A stretch of 64,000 nucleotides of DNA from Paenarthrobacter nitroguajacolicus (GTDB taxonomy: Bacteria; Actinomycetota; Actinomycetes; Actinomycetales; Micrococcaceae): the NCBI RefSeq assembly GCF_007786235.1, contig NZ_VNFK01000001.1, forward strand, positions 186,001 through 250,000. Reading direction: 5' to 3'. Of the stretch, positions 53,842 through 62,515 are shown in pieces (the stretch's first letter is position 1; the number at the start of each line of letters is the position of its first letter). The translations under genes were made by a program, and so were the position numbers. The notes under the pieces were generated by a model, which did not search any database, was not told the DNA's origin, and saw only the letters and a program-made list of their open reading frames with translations.

Positions 53842-54081
53842 GTGGAAGCTTGGCAGTGGCTTCTAGCAGTGTTGGCGGGACTGTCCGCCGTCTTCGTCAT
53901 AGGATCTAACATTTGGGCAATCTTCGATGTCCTGCGGGAGGACCGCCTCGATCAAACACGCCGGGTCATCTGGGTGCTGTTGTTGTTCGTGATGCCGCTG
54001 TTCGGGGTTGTGGTGTGGCTCTATGCCAAGCCACGTCTAAATGGTTTGGGTAGTCGCCTGCGATTGCGGAAGACTCTTTAG
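53842..54081 (+). CDS. PLDc_N-like small membrane protein
   Basis: 79 aa from GTG 53842 (GAGGGGGA upstream). Two membrane helices: WQWLLAVLAGLSAVFVIGSN and RRVIWVLLLFVMPLFGVVVW, with LYAKPR after the second. This matches the phospholipase D N-terminal (PLDc_N) two-helix family, common as stand-alone proteins in actinobacteria. Role unknown. The next gene starts immediately after its stop. Confidence 0.75.
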   Translation: MEAWQWLLAVLAGLSAVFVIGSNIWAIFDVLREDRLDQTRRVIWVLLLFVMPLFGVVVWLYAKPRLNGLGSRLRLRKTL

Positions 54082-54588
54082 GTGTTGGGTACAGCCACTG
54101 TGGCTTTGATTGCCGCACAAGCATTGTGGGCTATCAGGCAAGATGCGGCAGCAGCGGCTATCGCGGCCGCGACGGACGCCCTGGTCGAAGGGCTCGACGG
54201 TCCGGCCCTCCGCGAACTTGCCGGCGCTTCGCCGAACATCAACGTCTTCGAGCTCGGAGTACTTATGGACGATGCTCTCAGAGAGCTGGGCGTGGCGACG
54301 GGCGACATGAGCAAGGACGATGCCCAGCTTGTGGCGGCTTACCATTACGCCAGCCAAACCATCGATGGAACCCTGCCCTTAAGGGAACTCGCATCGTGGG
54401 CGCACCGGATTGTCGGCCACGAAGGACACCCAATAGCGCAAGAGTTGGTTGAACTTGATGACGCATATGATGCGTATGACGGATGGGGTGGGCAACCCGA
54501 CGACGCCATGCAGGTGGTCACTAATTTTATGGACGTAGCCGGGCCGGAGATTCAAAAGTGGATGCGCCCAGGAGCGGCGAGCCAATGA
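54082..54588 (+). CDS. Hypothetical protein
   Basis: 168 aa from GTG 54082, directly after the previous stop. Ala-rich helical N-terminus (AAAAAIAAATDALVEGLDGP) and a conserved-looking core LRELAGASPNINVFELGVLM, ending PEIQKWMRPGAASQ. The acidic stretch LVELDDAYDAYDGWGG suggests a soluble protein. No family recognised. The stop overlaps the DUF6188 gene start (ATGA). Confidence 0.62.
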   Translation: MLGTATVALIAAQALWAIRQDAAAAAIAAATDALVEGLDGPALRELAGASPNINVFELGVLMDDALRELGVATGDMSKDDAQLVAAYHYASQTIDGTLPLRELASWAHRIVGHEGHPIAQELVELDDAYDAYDGWGGQPDDAMQVVTNFMDVAGPEIQKWMRPGAASQ

Positions 54589-54989
54589 AGCCCTCACGCA
54601 TGCTGTGGACGTGGCCCACGACATTCGGGCCGGACGAGATTGTCCGTTGCATGGTCGATTATGCCTTCAGCATCGAGACCCAAGGCGGCATTGTCCTCAG
54701 GGTCGAGAATGAATTCATTTACGAGACAGCTTCCGGCCTGACTCATCGTCTCGACCCCGCCGGGGTTCCTTCCCTGTTGGGTCCAGCACTCTCGATCGCA
54801 CGTTCCTCAGTCACGGCAGGGATCGCTGACGACCGTGGAACCCTTCACCTGGATTTCGCCGACGGTAGCGCCATTGCTGTCCCGGCCGATGAACAATACG
54901 AGGCGTGGACTCTCAATGGGCCTGACGGCTTGCTGTTGGTTTCCACTCCTGGCGGCAGCCTTGCAAGGTGGGGTCTGGGCACAGAGTAA
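54585..54989 (+). CDS. DUF6188-like protein
   Basis: 134 aa. ATG 54585 overlaps the previous stop by 4 bp. The C-terminal half (LHLDFADGSAIAVPADEQYE, AWTLNGPDGLLLVSTPGGSL) fits the DUF6188 pattern, a beta-rich domain often found near toxin/immunity genes. The link to immunity is weak here because no toxin is adjacent. Confidence 0.6.
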   Translation: MKPSRMLWTWPTTFGPDEIVRCMVDYAFSIETQGGIVLRVENEFIYETASGLTHRLDPAGVPSLLGPALSIARSSVTAGIADDRGTLHLDFADGSAIAVPADEQYEAWTLNGPDGLLLVSTPGGSLARWGLGTE

Positions 54990-55092
54990 TCCCAGCGGAG
55001 CCTGCACAACTATTTGCCACGCTGCAGGCACCCAGGGCGCGTTCCGGCGTCGTGCTTCAGCGTGCTGGGAGTTCAGCTGCAAGGATGACTTC

Positions 55093-56163
55093 ATGGAGCC
55101 AAACGTCGAGCAGCTGTTAGGCGGACCGCGTGGGCGGCGCCTGTGCCTTGAACTCGCGATGGAAATGGACCAGGACATTCGGATCGCCCTCTTCCACCTC
55201 GGCTTCAACCTCGATCCTGGGGCCGGGAGATCACGGAAGATGTTGACCATGTCTCCGTACGGCGAGGCGCCACCTCCCCCTCCAGAGCCGACCGTGAATG
55301 AACTCGCAGCAATGATCACGTCCTTGGACCTCACCGGCATCACCAACGGGCAGGTTCAGAAAGCCTTGGAGCGGGCCGTTGACACCGCGCGGTATTGGCA
55401 GGAGCCCGACGGCGAGGACGTCCTTGCCGCCGCGCCCGCAACATCAAGGGCGCTAGCCCACGTCGCAGGCGGCGTTCTGAGGACATCCGCCGCAGAATCA
55501 TGGACCCGCGAGTCTCAGGTGCGGCAGTGGGCCATCGACTGGCGCTCATCGGAAGACCCTGCGCCCCTCCCAGGAAATCCCCGCCAGAAGTTGGCAGAGT
55601 GGGCGCGCAACCAACGGGCCGGGGAGGTCCGTGCTGCGTGGGAACGCCCTGCAGACATTAGGGCCAACGTGGGCGGCGAGTGGTGGTCGATCCCCCACGG
55701 GCTGATCCAGACAGTGGCGCGAATCCCCGAGGGGCTCAGTCTTGTGGAGGATTCCCTCGGTTGGGAGGAAGCCACCACCATCGCCGTCAGCGGGACAGGC
55801 CGGATTCTGGAGATTCGCACAGAAGAGGACTGGACCAAACTCTGCCGCGCTTTCCCATTGGAGGTCACTGCCTCCCGCAGGCACGACTGGTTCCGGACCA
55901 CGGGCCGCCATGGCCGCTGGGTCATCCCTGACTGGGAAAGGGCAAGCTCACGATGGGACGCCGTCCACCTCACTGTCGTGGGCTACCTTCGCTTGGCCGG
56001 CCGCGCGCTCACAGTGGACGAAGGAACGGCAAGTGTCATCGCCGGGTGGAACCCCGACTCCACGTTCTGGCTCAACGACGTTGTCCGCGAATCCGGGGAG
56101 CCCCGCCAGCACTGGCACCGGGAACACAACCAGGACGAGTGGGAGTTGGCCTCCGGCGACTAA
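55093..56163 (+). CDS. Hypothetical protein
   Basis: 356 aa from ATG 55093 (AAGGATG upstream); the upstream open frame to 54835 overlaps the previous gene and is not needed. Trp-rich C-terminal half (TASRRHDWFRTTGRHGRWVI, PDWERASSRWDAVHLTVVGY), with YLRLAGRALTVDEGTASVIA. Soluble, no signal peptide. The last part (TFWLNDVVRE) resembles uncharacterised actinobacterial proteins. No function is proposed. Confidence 0.65.
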   Translation: MEPNVEQLLGGPRGRRLCLELAMEMDQDIRIALFHLGFNLDPGAGRSRKMLTMSPYGEAPPPPPEPTVNELAAMITSLDLTGITNGQVQKALERAVDTARYWQEPDGEDVLAAAPATSRALAHVAGGVLRTSAAESWTRESQVRQWAIDWRSSEDPAPLPGNPRQKLAEWARNQRAGEVRAAWERPADIRANVGGEWWSIPHGLIQTVARIPEGLSLVEDSLGWEEATTIAVSGTGRILEIRTEEDWTKLCRAFPLEVTASRRHDWFRTTGRHGRWVIPDWERASSRWDAVHLTVVGYLRLAGRALTVDEGTASVIAGWNPDSTFWLNDVVRESGEPRQHWHREHNQDEWELASGD

Positions 56164-56215
56164 CCGCGAAACCGGACGCGGCCGCCGTCGTACATCCTCG
56201 CGCGGGTGCGGCAGG

Positions 56216-56521
56216 TCAGCCGCCCGCAATTTCCCGCAGCGTTTGCAGGTGCGCTGCCCACACGTCCCGCCCTGCGGCCGTCAGGCTTGCGGACGTCCTG
56301 GGCATCTTGCCGGCGAAGCTCTTCTTGATCTTCACGAACTCGGCCTTCTCCAAAATCGCGAGCTGCTTGCTCAGAACGGAGTCGCTGACCTGGATTGCAT
56401 CGCGCAGGTCCTTGAAGTCCAGCGACTCTGCCTTAGCAAGCGCGGCCATGATGGAAAACCGCACTGGTGAATGGACCAGCTCATTGAGCTTGTGGCGCGG
56501 GTGTTCGGCCGGCGTGCTCAT
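56216..56521 (-). CDS. Winged-helix DNA-binding regulator
   Basis: 101 aa, a single winged helix of the MarR/ArsR-like 'transcriptional regulator, PadR-like DNA-binding domain' type: LNELVHSPVRFSIMAALAKA, LDFKDLRDAIQVSDSVLSKQ, LAILEKAEFVKIKKSFAGKM. ATG 56521 overlaps the stop of the membrane-protein gene (4 bp), so the regulator is the second gene of the operon. The operon promoter carries two AAGTACTTTCC elements (57000-57031), the likely binding sites for autoregulation. Confidence 0.85.
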   Translation of the reverse strand: MSTPAEHPRHKLNELVHSPVRFSIMAALAKAESLDFKDLRDAIQVSDSVLSKQLAILEKAEFVKIKKSFAGKMPRTSASLTAAGRDVWAAHLQTLREIAGG

Positions 56522-56961
56522 GCGCGCAGCTCGCGGAACGCGGCACCCATGCCGATGGCAGCCAAGGCAACAGCAGCCGGAATGAAGAACCAGAGGTTGC
56601 CACTCGGGAAGAAGTAGGCTCCGCAAACGAGCGCCACAACGTACAGGCCGAAGTAGGCGATCAGGGACGTTAGGAACCGTTTGGTGTACCCGGCTTTTGT
56701 TGACCTTTGGAACATGGGCCAGACGCACGCGGTGATGGCACCCCAAGCTCCCACCGAGCAGGCCAGAAGGGCCGCGCCGTACCCCGTGTGGAGGACGATG
56801 TGCATCCCGATCATCAGCAGGGAACCCATGATCGCGAGGCTGGTGAACATCACGGCCACAGGCCAGGCAGCCGCGTTGACTGACGTTGCGCCGAGTGAGT
56901 CTGCCTTGGCCAGGAGTTCGCGTGCTTCAGCTGCTGACAAGTTGCCTGTGGTCTCGTTCAT
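56518..56961 (-). CDS. Membrane protein co-encoded with a wHTH regulator
   Basis: 147 aa. Soluble N-terminus (NETTGNLSAAEARELLAKAD), then four hydrophobic segments (about 34-54, 60-78, 96-114 and 120-140). This membrane protein plus small wHTH pair is common in actinobacteria (the partner of '2-TM/4-TM' regulators that respond to membrane stress). ATG 56961. Confidence 0.75.
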   Translation of the reverse strand: MNETTGNLSAAEARELLAKADSLGATSVNAAAWPVAVMFTSLAIMGSLLMIGMHIVLHTGYGAALLACSVGAWGAITACVWPMFQRSTKAGYTKRFLTSLIAYFGLYVVALVCGAYFFPSGNLWFFIPAAVALAAIGMGAAFRELRA

Positions 56962-56999
56962 GGTTCCCCCAAAGTTGAATGATCAGTAAATGAACACTA

Positions 57000-57031
57000 G
57001 AAAGTACTTTCCATGTTGTCAAGTACTTTCC
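57000..57031 (-). promoter_or_regulatory. Paired operator AAGTACTTTCC before the membrane protein/wHTH operon
   Basis: GAAAGTACTTTCC (57000-57012) and CAAGTACTTTCC (57020-57031), 19-20 bp apart. The first is a palindrome (GAAAGTACTTTC). They lie 39-70 bp upstream of the 56961 start. Two helical turns between copies suits a pair of dimers. Confidence 0.65.
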
Positions 57032-57143
57032 AAACATTCGGCCACCTAGTTACCACCCACCCCACCAGTCCCGGTAAATTTGGACCCAAGAGTTTTTGAC
57101 CCTCGGTGAGTTACACGCCCCAGCCTCACGAAAGCAGGATCAC

Positions 57144-58331
57144 ATGACCGTTTCTCCCCTTATCTGGGGTATTACCATCGTCGTCATTTTGGCGCTCTTG
57201 GCCTTCGACTACTTCTTCCACATCCGGAAGGCACACGTCCCGTCCCTGAAGGAAGCGGCCATCTGGTCGTCTATCTACGTTGGCCTGGCGGTGGTCTTCG
57301 GAATCTTGGTCCTGGTGTTCGGCGGGGCCCAAATGGGCTCGGAATACTTCGCCGGCTACATCACGGAGAAGGCCCTGTCGGTAGACAACCTGTTCGTGTT
57401 CCTGATCATCATGGCGAGCTTCCGCGTGCCGCGTGAAGATCAGCAGAAGGTCCTGCTCTTCGGCATCGTGTTCTCGCTGATTGCCCGTACTGGCTTCATT
57501 TTCCTTGGTGCGGCGCTGATCAACTCGTTCGCCTGGGTGTTCTACATCTTCGGACTCATCCTCTTGCTCACGGCAGGCAACCTGCTCAAGCCGGACGGCC
57601 ATGGCGACGACCAAGCGAACAACTTCATCATCCGTCTGGCCAAGAGGCTCTTCCACACCACGGACAAGTACGACGGCGACAAGCTCTTCACCGTCGTCAA
57701 CGGCAAGCGGGCCCTGACTCCCATGCTTCTGGTGATGGTGGCCATCGGCGGCACGGACATCCTCTTCGCGCTCGACTCCATCCCGGCAATCTTCGGCCTC
57801 ACCCAGAACGTCTTCATCGTCTTCACCGCGACGGCCTTCTCCTTGATGGGCCTGCGCCAGCTCTACTTCCTGATCGACGGACTGCTGGACCGCCTCATCT
57901 ACCTCTCCTACGGCCTGGCAGCCATTCTCGCCTTCATTGGCGTCAAGCTGATCCTCCACGCCCTGCACGAGAACAACCTTCCGTTCATCAATGGTGGCGA
58001 ACACGTCAACGTCATCGAGATCACCACCGGGCTCTCCCTGAGCGTCATCATCGGCGTCCTGGTCGTCACCGTGGTGCTCTCACTGATCAGCCCAGCGGGC
58101 AAGGCCCAGACGGCCATCAACAACGCCCGCCGTCACGCGGTGGACTACCTCGACCTCGACTACACCGCCGACGCCAACGAGCGCGAGCGTATCTACCGCG
58201 CACTGACAGCGGAAGAGGCGCAGATCGTCCAGATGCCGCTGAAGTATCGGAACAAGGCCAAGGACGTGGAGAAGATCCGCGAGCAGGTGAAGGAAGCGCA
58301 CCGCCAGCACGAGGCGTTCCTCAACCGCTAG
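57144..58331 (+). CDS. TerC/Alx family integral membrane protein
   Basis: 395 aa with about nine membrane segments. ATG 57144, RBS AGGAT. Family hallmarks: the acidic TM motif EKALSVDNLFVFLIIMASF and the later GGTDILFALDSIPAIFGL. These Asp/Glu residues are thought to bind metal. TerC/Alx proteins are linked to tellurite resistance and Mn2+ export. The cytoplasmic C-terminus (about 60 residues) is charged. No yybP-ykoY-type Mn riboswitch was found in the leader. Confidence 0.92.
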   Translation: MTVSPLIWGITIVVILALLAFDYFFHIRKAHVPSLKEAAIWSSIYVGLAVVFGILVLVFGGAQMGSEYFAGYITEKALSVDNLFVFLIIMASFRVPREDQQKVLLFGIVFSLIARTGFIFLGAALINSFAWVFYIFGLILLLTAGNLLKPDGHGDDQANNFIIRLAKRLFHTTDKYDGDKLFTVVNGKRALTPMLLVMVAIGGTDILFALDSIPAIFGLTQNVFIVFTATAFSLMGLRQLYFLIDGLLDRLIYLSYGLAAILAFIGVKLILHALHENNLPFINGGEHVNVIEITTGLSLSVIIGVLVVTVVLSLISPAGKAQTAINNARRHAVDYLDLDYTADANERERIYRALTAEEAQIVQMPLKYRNKAKDVEKIREQVKEAHRQHEAFLNR

Positions 58332-58344
58332 TCCCCGTTCGAGG

Positions 58345-58947
58345 TCAGGCGCCCAGGAGCACGCTGATCTGATCCCGGATCTCATCGCCAACCTGGGCGT
58401 CCGTGAGTCCCATGGTGGCCGACGACGACATGCTGACGAACATGATGGAGGAGACTATCCGTGCCAGCTTCGACGGATCGCGGGCAACCAGAGCCTCGTC
58501 CCTACCAAGGACCTCGGCGATGGCTTCTTCTGTGCGAATGGTGAGAGACAGCGCCTCTGCATGGTGCGGCTCGGCGGGATCTCCGAAGACGATTTCCTTC
58601 AGGTAGGTTCGGCCGTTCTCGATCTGGACTCGATTGCACTCAACGATGGGAGTGATGATGGCCATCACTGCGTCGAGAACAGCCTTTTCCGTGGAAGCAG
58701 CATCGACGCCCGAGGCGAGCGCCTCAGCGTATTTCATGTTGTGCACCAGCAGCAGCAGTTCCGCCTTGGTCTTGGCGTAGAGGAACAAGGTTCCCGATCC
58801 GACGTCGGCCTTCTCCGCCACTTGCTGGGTGGTGACCTCGTCCACTCCGTATTGGGTGAAAAGCTCTCGTGCGGCGGCGGTGATGCGGTCAAGCTTTTCC
58901 TGCTTGTTCCGCTCGCGTCGGCCAAGGGTCTGGGGCGCAGGCTGCAT
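58345..58947 (-). CDS. TetR-family regulator
   Basis: 200 aa. N-terminal TetR HTH: KLDRITAAARELFTQYGVDE, VTTQQVAEKADVGSGTLFLY, AKTKAELL. Helical ligand domain follows. Third gene of the oxidoreductase-hydrolase-TetR operon, 12 bp after the hydrolase stop, so it probably regulates that operon through the dyad at 60868-60895. Confidence 0.9.
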   Translation of the reverse strand: MQPAPQTLGRRERNKQEKLDRITAAARELFTQYGVDEVTTQQVAEKADVGSGTLFLYAKTKAELLLLVHNMKYAEALASGVDAASTEKAVLDAVMAIITPIVECNRVQIENGRTYLKEIVFGDPAEPHHAEALSLTIRTEEAIAEVLGRDEALVARDPSKLARIVSSIMFVSMSSSATMGLTDAQVGDEIRDQISVLLGA

Positions 58948-58959
58948 TCAGCTACCGTA

Positions 58960-59814
58960 TCAGCGGCCCAGGAACTCAAGGACTGCAGGGACGAACCTGT
59001 CATGGAACTGGAAGATGCCACCGTGTCCGGAATCGGGGTAGATGACCAGTTCGCTGCCGGGAATCCGTCGGTGCATATCACTTGAAAGCACTGACGGCAC
59101 CATGCGATCGTTATCCCCGTTGGCGATCAGCGCCGGCTGGGTGATGACGCCCAGATCGGCCGACGGCGACAGCCCCCACCGTCTGATGGCCTTAAGTTGC
59201 GTCTGGAACGCCTGGAGCTTGATGGGCGCCTCACGGTTGGTGGTGCGTTCTTTGAGCCGATTGATAAAGGCTCGCGCGGCCGGCTTACCGGCGGCGTTCC
59301 GGTTGAAGAACAGGAACTCCTTGGGATCCTGCCGGGTAAGGGTGGCGCGGAGCATGTCGTAGTAGGTGGTTCCGATGATCTTCTGGATGCCTTCCCCACC
59401 GGCAGGACCCGTACCGGCCAGCACCAGCTTGCGAACCAAGGATGGGTGCTTGAGGACCAGCGACTGGGCGATCATTCCACCGAGTGAGAAGCCGAACAGA
59501 TCCACCTTCTGATAGCCGAGTGCATGAATGAAGGTGGAGGCGTCGTCGGCCATGCTTTCTATGCTGTCCGGAACGCTACCAGTGGACGCGCCCACTCCCC
59601 GGTTGCTGAAGGTGATCACGTGGTGCTTCGCCGCGATGGGATCGATGATGCGCGGATCCCAGTTGTCCATGGTCCCGGCGAGGTGAATCAGGAAGACCAC
59701 CGGAACCCCGCCCTTGGGCCCCATCTCCCGGTACGCATAGCTGATGCCGTCGGCCGTCACTGTCTTAGCGGGTACGTTCAGGTACCCGCTTGCCTGGATG
59801 TTCTGCTCACTCAT
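58960..59814 (-). CDS. Alpha/beta hydrolase
   Basis: 284 aa cytoplasmic hydrolase. Nucleophile elbow GFSLGG with Ser110, oxyanion HLAG loop (FLIHLAGTMDNW), acid in NGDNDRMVPS (about 235) and His in YPDSGHGGIFQF near 265. Typical of esterase/lactonase/haloperoxidase-like enzymes, no specific substrate. ATG 59814, 29 bp after the oxidoreductase stop, in the same operon. The co-encoded quinone-reductase-like enzyme suggests detoxification. Confidence 0.87.
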   Translation of the reverse strand: MSEQNIQASGYLNVPAKTVTADGISYAYREMGPKGGVPVVFLIHLAGTMDNWDPRIIDPIAAKHHVITFSNRGVGASTGSVPDSIESMADDASTFIHALGYQKVDLFGFSLGGMIAQSLVLKHPSLVRKLVLAGTGPAGGEGIQKIIGTTYYDMLRATLTRQDPKEFLFFNRNAAGKPAARAFINRLKERTTNREAPIKLQAFQTQLKAIRRWGLSPSADLGVITQPALIANGDNDRMVPSVLSSDMHRRIPGSELVIYPDSGHGGIFQFHDRFVPAVLEFLGR

Positions 59815-59843
59815 GATGTTTGTCCTGTCGGTTTGTGGTTTGG

Positions 59844-60839
59844 CTACTGATGGCTGACGACGGTCTTGCCGCGGACGCCGCCTTTTTCCAAGGCAGCAAG
59901 GACATCGGCCGTCTGGTCGAACGGCACCACACGGCCAACAACCGGCTTGATGTCCCCGGCATCGATGAGCGCCGCAATTTCCCTCAATTGGTTCCCGTCG
60001 GCACGCATGAAGAGGAACTCGTAGATCACACCCAGACGGCGGGCCTTGCGGCGAATACCCGAGCTCAGCAGGGTGGTCACACCCACCAGCACAGGATTTC
60101 CACCCAACTGTCGGGCGAATCCGGCATCCGGCGGCCCCGCGATGCCGATGGCCTTGCCGCCCTTCTTCAAGACCTTCAGGGACCTCTCCAGATTTTCGCC
60201 GCCGAGGCTGTCAAGAACGAGGTCGTAGTCGTGAAGGATCTCCACGAAATCCTCGGTTCGGTAGTCAATCACCACGTCAGCGCCGAGCTCACGAACGAAG
60301 TCCTTGTTCCCTGCGCTGACCGTGGTGGCTACCGTGGCTCCCAAGTACTTGGCCAGCTGGATGGCGATGGAGCCCACTCCCCCAGCGCCGGCATGGATGA
60401 GTATTTTCTGGCCGGGGCCAACGTTTCCGCGTTCCACCAGCGCCTGCCATGCCGTCAAGGCCACGAGCGGGAGCGAGCCAGCCTCCTCCATGCTGATCGT
60501 GGCCGGCTTGATGGCCAGGTCTTCCTCGGGGACGGCGATGCGTTCAGCGAACGTGCCAATGCTGTCTTTGCGGGGGCGTGCAAAGACCTCATCGCCCGCC
60601 TTGAAGGCCCGCACCTCTGGGCCGACCTGCAGAACCACGCCTGCCACATCGTGCCCCAGGACCTGCGGCAGTTTGTACGGGAGGATCTGCTTGAACTCCC
60701 CCAACCTGATCTTCTCGTCCAGTTGGTTCAGGCCTGCTGCGTGGACTTCCACCAATACATCGTGATTCCCGAGCTCAGGCTCAGGTACGTCGATCTGCCG
60801 CAGCTGTTCCTTGTACTGGGTGAGGACGAAGGCTTTCAT
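59844..60839 (-). CDS. NADP-dependent oxidoreductase, quinone reductase-like MDR
   Basis: 331 aa zinc-free medium-chain dehydrogenase. Catalytic domain: VHAAGLNQLDEKIRLGEF, LGHDVAGVVLQVGPEV. Rossmann domain: ILIHAGAGGVGSIAIQLAKY with GxGxxG-like AGGVGS (about 150-158). The usual structural zinc Cys cluster is absent. Reduces quinones or alpha,beta-unsaturated carbonyls. First gene of a TetR-controlled operon. ATG 60839. Confidence 0.88.
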   Translation of the reverse strand: MKAFVLTQYKEQLRQIDVPEPELGNHDVLVEVHAAGLNQLDEKIRLGEFKQILPYKLPQVLGHDVAGVVLQVGPEVRAFKAGDEVFARPRKDSIGTFAERIAVPEEDLAIKPATISMEEAGSLPLVALTAWQALVERGNVGPGQKILIHAGAGGVGSIAIQLAKYLGATVATTVSAGNKDFVRELGADVVIDYRTEDFVEILHDYDLVLDSLGGENLERSLKVLKKGGKAIGIAGPPDAGFARQLGGNPVLVGVTTLLSSGIRRKARRLGVIYEFLFMRADGNQLREIAALIDAGDIKPVVGRVVPFDQTADVLAALEKGGVRGKTVVSHQ

Positions 60840-60867
60840 GTCGATTCTCCCTTACTAGATTTCTGAC

Positions 60868-60895
60868 TTAACTCAATTATGAGTGCACTCAGTTA
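60868..60895 (-). promoter_or_regulatory. Dyad in the promoter of the oxidoreductase operon
   Basis: Core TGAGTGCACTCA (60880-60891) is a perfect 12-bp palindrome; TAACT and AGTTA arms extend it. It lies 29-56 bp upstream of the 60839 start, a suitable TetR operator position. The gap 60896-61101 shows no further gene. Confidence 0.6.
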
Positions 60896-61101
60896 TTTGG
60901 TCAAGGTAGTCTCGAGCCATGTTTCCAAATGGCTTTTGGATTCGCCTCAGCCATGGCGATCAATGTGCCGCTCAATAACCGGTTGGCCCTCGGCCCGAGT
61001 CAAGATTGGGATCAGTTCCTGCGGGGTCGAGTACCGGCCAATCATGCTCGCGCGGCCCTTTCGATCACCGGAGCCGTGGGACTACTGATCCCACTGGAGC
61101 C

Positions 61102-62466
61102 TTAAACCGCAGGCTTACGCCACATCACCGCGAGCACCAGCACCACGGCACTGAGCCCGAGCATCACCAGGACCATAAGCCCCCAGTTCGCCTGGTTCAC
61201 ACCAGGGCCGTAGAGCACACCGATCAGCACGGTGGCCGTGATTGCGCCGAGGTAGCGGCAGGTCTGGAAGATTCCGGCCGCCACCCCCCTCTCCTCGGGT
61301 CGGGCAGAAACGTACAGGCCCTGGTTCGACGCAGTACTAACTACCCCATAGGGCACACCCATCAACGCGGCCAGCACGAACACCAACGGTGCCCACAAGG
61401 TCAACGTCAGGAAGCCAAGCGTCCCCGCAGCAATGGTCAGAATCAGCACCCCGGCGATCAGCACGGACCGCACGCCGAACCGCTCAATGAACCGCACGGT
61501 CAGCGGCGTCACCACCACAGACAACGCCGCAAGGGGCAGCATCAGCAGGCCCACCACACCGGCGTCGTAGTGGCCTGCTTCCTGCAGCAACTGCGGAAGG
61601 CCGAAGAACGCGAAATAGTAGACGCCGCTGAACACGACGAACAGCAGATAGACCAGCAGCAGTGGCCGGTTCCGTCCGAGTAGACGGAGGTCCAGGAAGG
61701 GTGGCTGGAAGCGCAGCTCGCGCCAGGCGAAGAGCGCGCCGATCACGGTGGCCGCGCCCAGGAGGTGCCAACGGTAGCCGGGCATCACGTTGAGCAGCGC
61801 CATCATGGCGAGCATGAGCGAGGTGACGAACGCGAGGATGCCGGGAATGTCGGAATCGCGGATCAGCGTCCCAAGCGAACCTGTCTCCCGGCCTGTATCC
61901 ACCGGCGCCGCCTTATAGACCACGATCATGGCGAGCAACGCGATGGGAACGTTGATGGCGAACAGGGCCTGCCAGCCAACAAGGCTCACCAACAGGCCGC
62001 CCACTACCGGGCCAACGGCGGCCGCGGACGTATTCGCCATCTGGATCCGGCCAAGCGGTCGCGTGGACGGCAGGTTAGCCAGCCGGCTCAGTTCGGTAAC
62101 CATGACGACCGCGGACGGGTACGCCGTCGCGGTCCCCACAGCCATGAGTGCGCGGGCCACGCAGACCAGCGCGAAGTTGGGCAGGAACGGCGCGATCGCG
62201 CACGTGACCGCAACGAGCGCCATCCCGAACATGAACAAGCGACGCGGGCCGAAGCGATCAGCCAGCCGGCCCATGAGGGGCTGCCCCGCAGCGGACGCCA
62301 AGTAGAACGAGGTGATCACCCAGGTAACGCTGGCGACGTCGAGTTCGAAGTGCTCCCGCAGAACCACCAGCGCGACGGCGATCATGGACGAGTTCAGCGG
62401 GTTCAGCGCCGTCCCGAGGCTCAGCGCGGCGATTGCGAGGCCGGGACGGGGTTTGTTGGCGGTCAC
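61102..62466 (-). CDS. MFS transporter, DHA2-like drug efflux
   Basis: 454 aa, 12-14 membrane segments. GTG 62466 (VTANKPRPGLAI); the open frame to 62643 adds a domain-free, P/R-rich extension through a repeat. Motif A GQPLMGRLADRFGPRRLFMF, motif C-like NTSAAAVGPVVGGLLVSLVG and the motif D1-type LNPLNSSMIAVALVVLREHF at the N-terminus identify a proton-driven multidrug exporter. Divergent from the TetR gene, its probable repressor, across a region containing a palindromic repeat. Confidence 0.88.
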   Translation of the reverse strand: MTANKPRPGLAIAALSLGTALNPLNSSMIAVALVVLREHFELDVASVTWVITSFYLASAAGQPLMGRLADRFGPRRLFMFGMALVAVTCAIAPFLPNFALVCVARALMAVGTATAYPSAVVMVTELSRLANLPSTRPLGRIQMANTSAAAVGPVVGGLLVSLVGWQALFAINVPIALLAMIVVYKAAPVDTGRETGSLGTLIRDSDIPGILAFVTSLMLAMMALLNVMPGYRWHLLGAATVIGALFAWRELRFQPPFLDLRLLGRNRPLLLVYLLFVVFSGVYYFAFFGLPQLLQEAGHYDAGVVGLLMLPLAALSVVVTPLTVRFIERFGVRSVLIAGVLILTIAAGTLGFLTLTLWAPLVFVLAALMGVPYGVVSTASNQGLYVSARPEERGVAAGIFQTCRYLGAITATVLIGVLYGPGVNQANWGLMVLVMLGLSAVVLVLAVMWRKPAV

Positions 62467-62515
62467 CCAACCCAGTCTGGTCCATTGTTGCCTCGGGTCA
62501 CGAAACGGGCCCGCA

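Noticed and set aside
57032..57143. yybP-ykoY manganese riboswitch before terC
   Set aside because: The leader is short and lacks the conserved paired motifs of that class.
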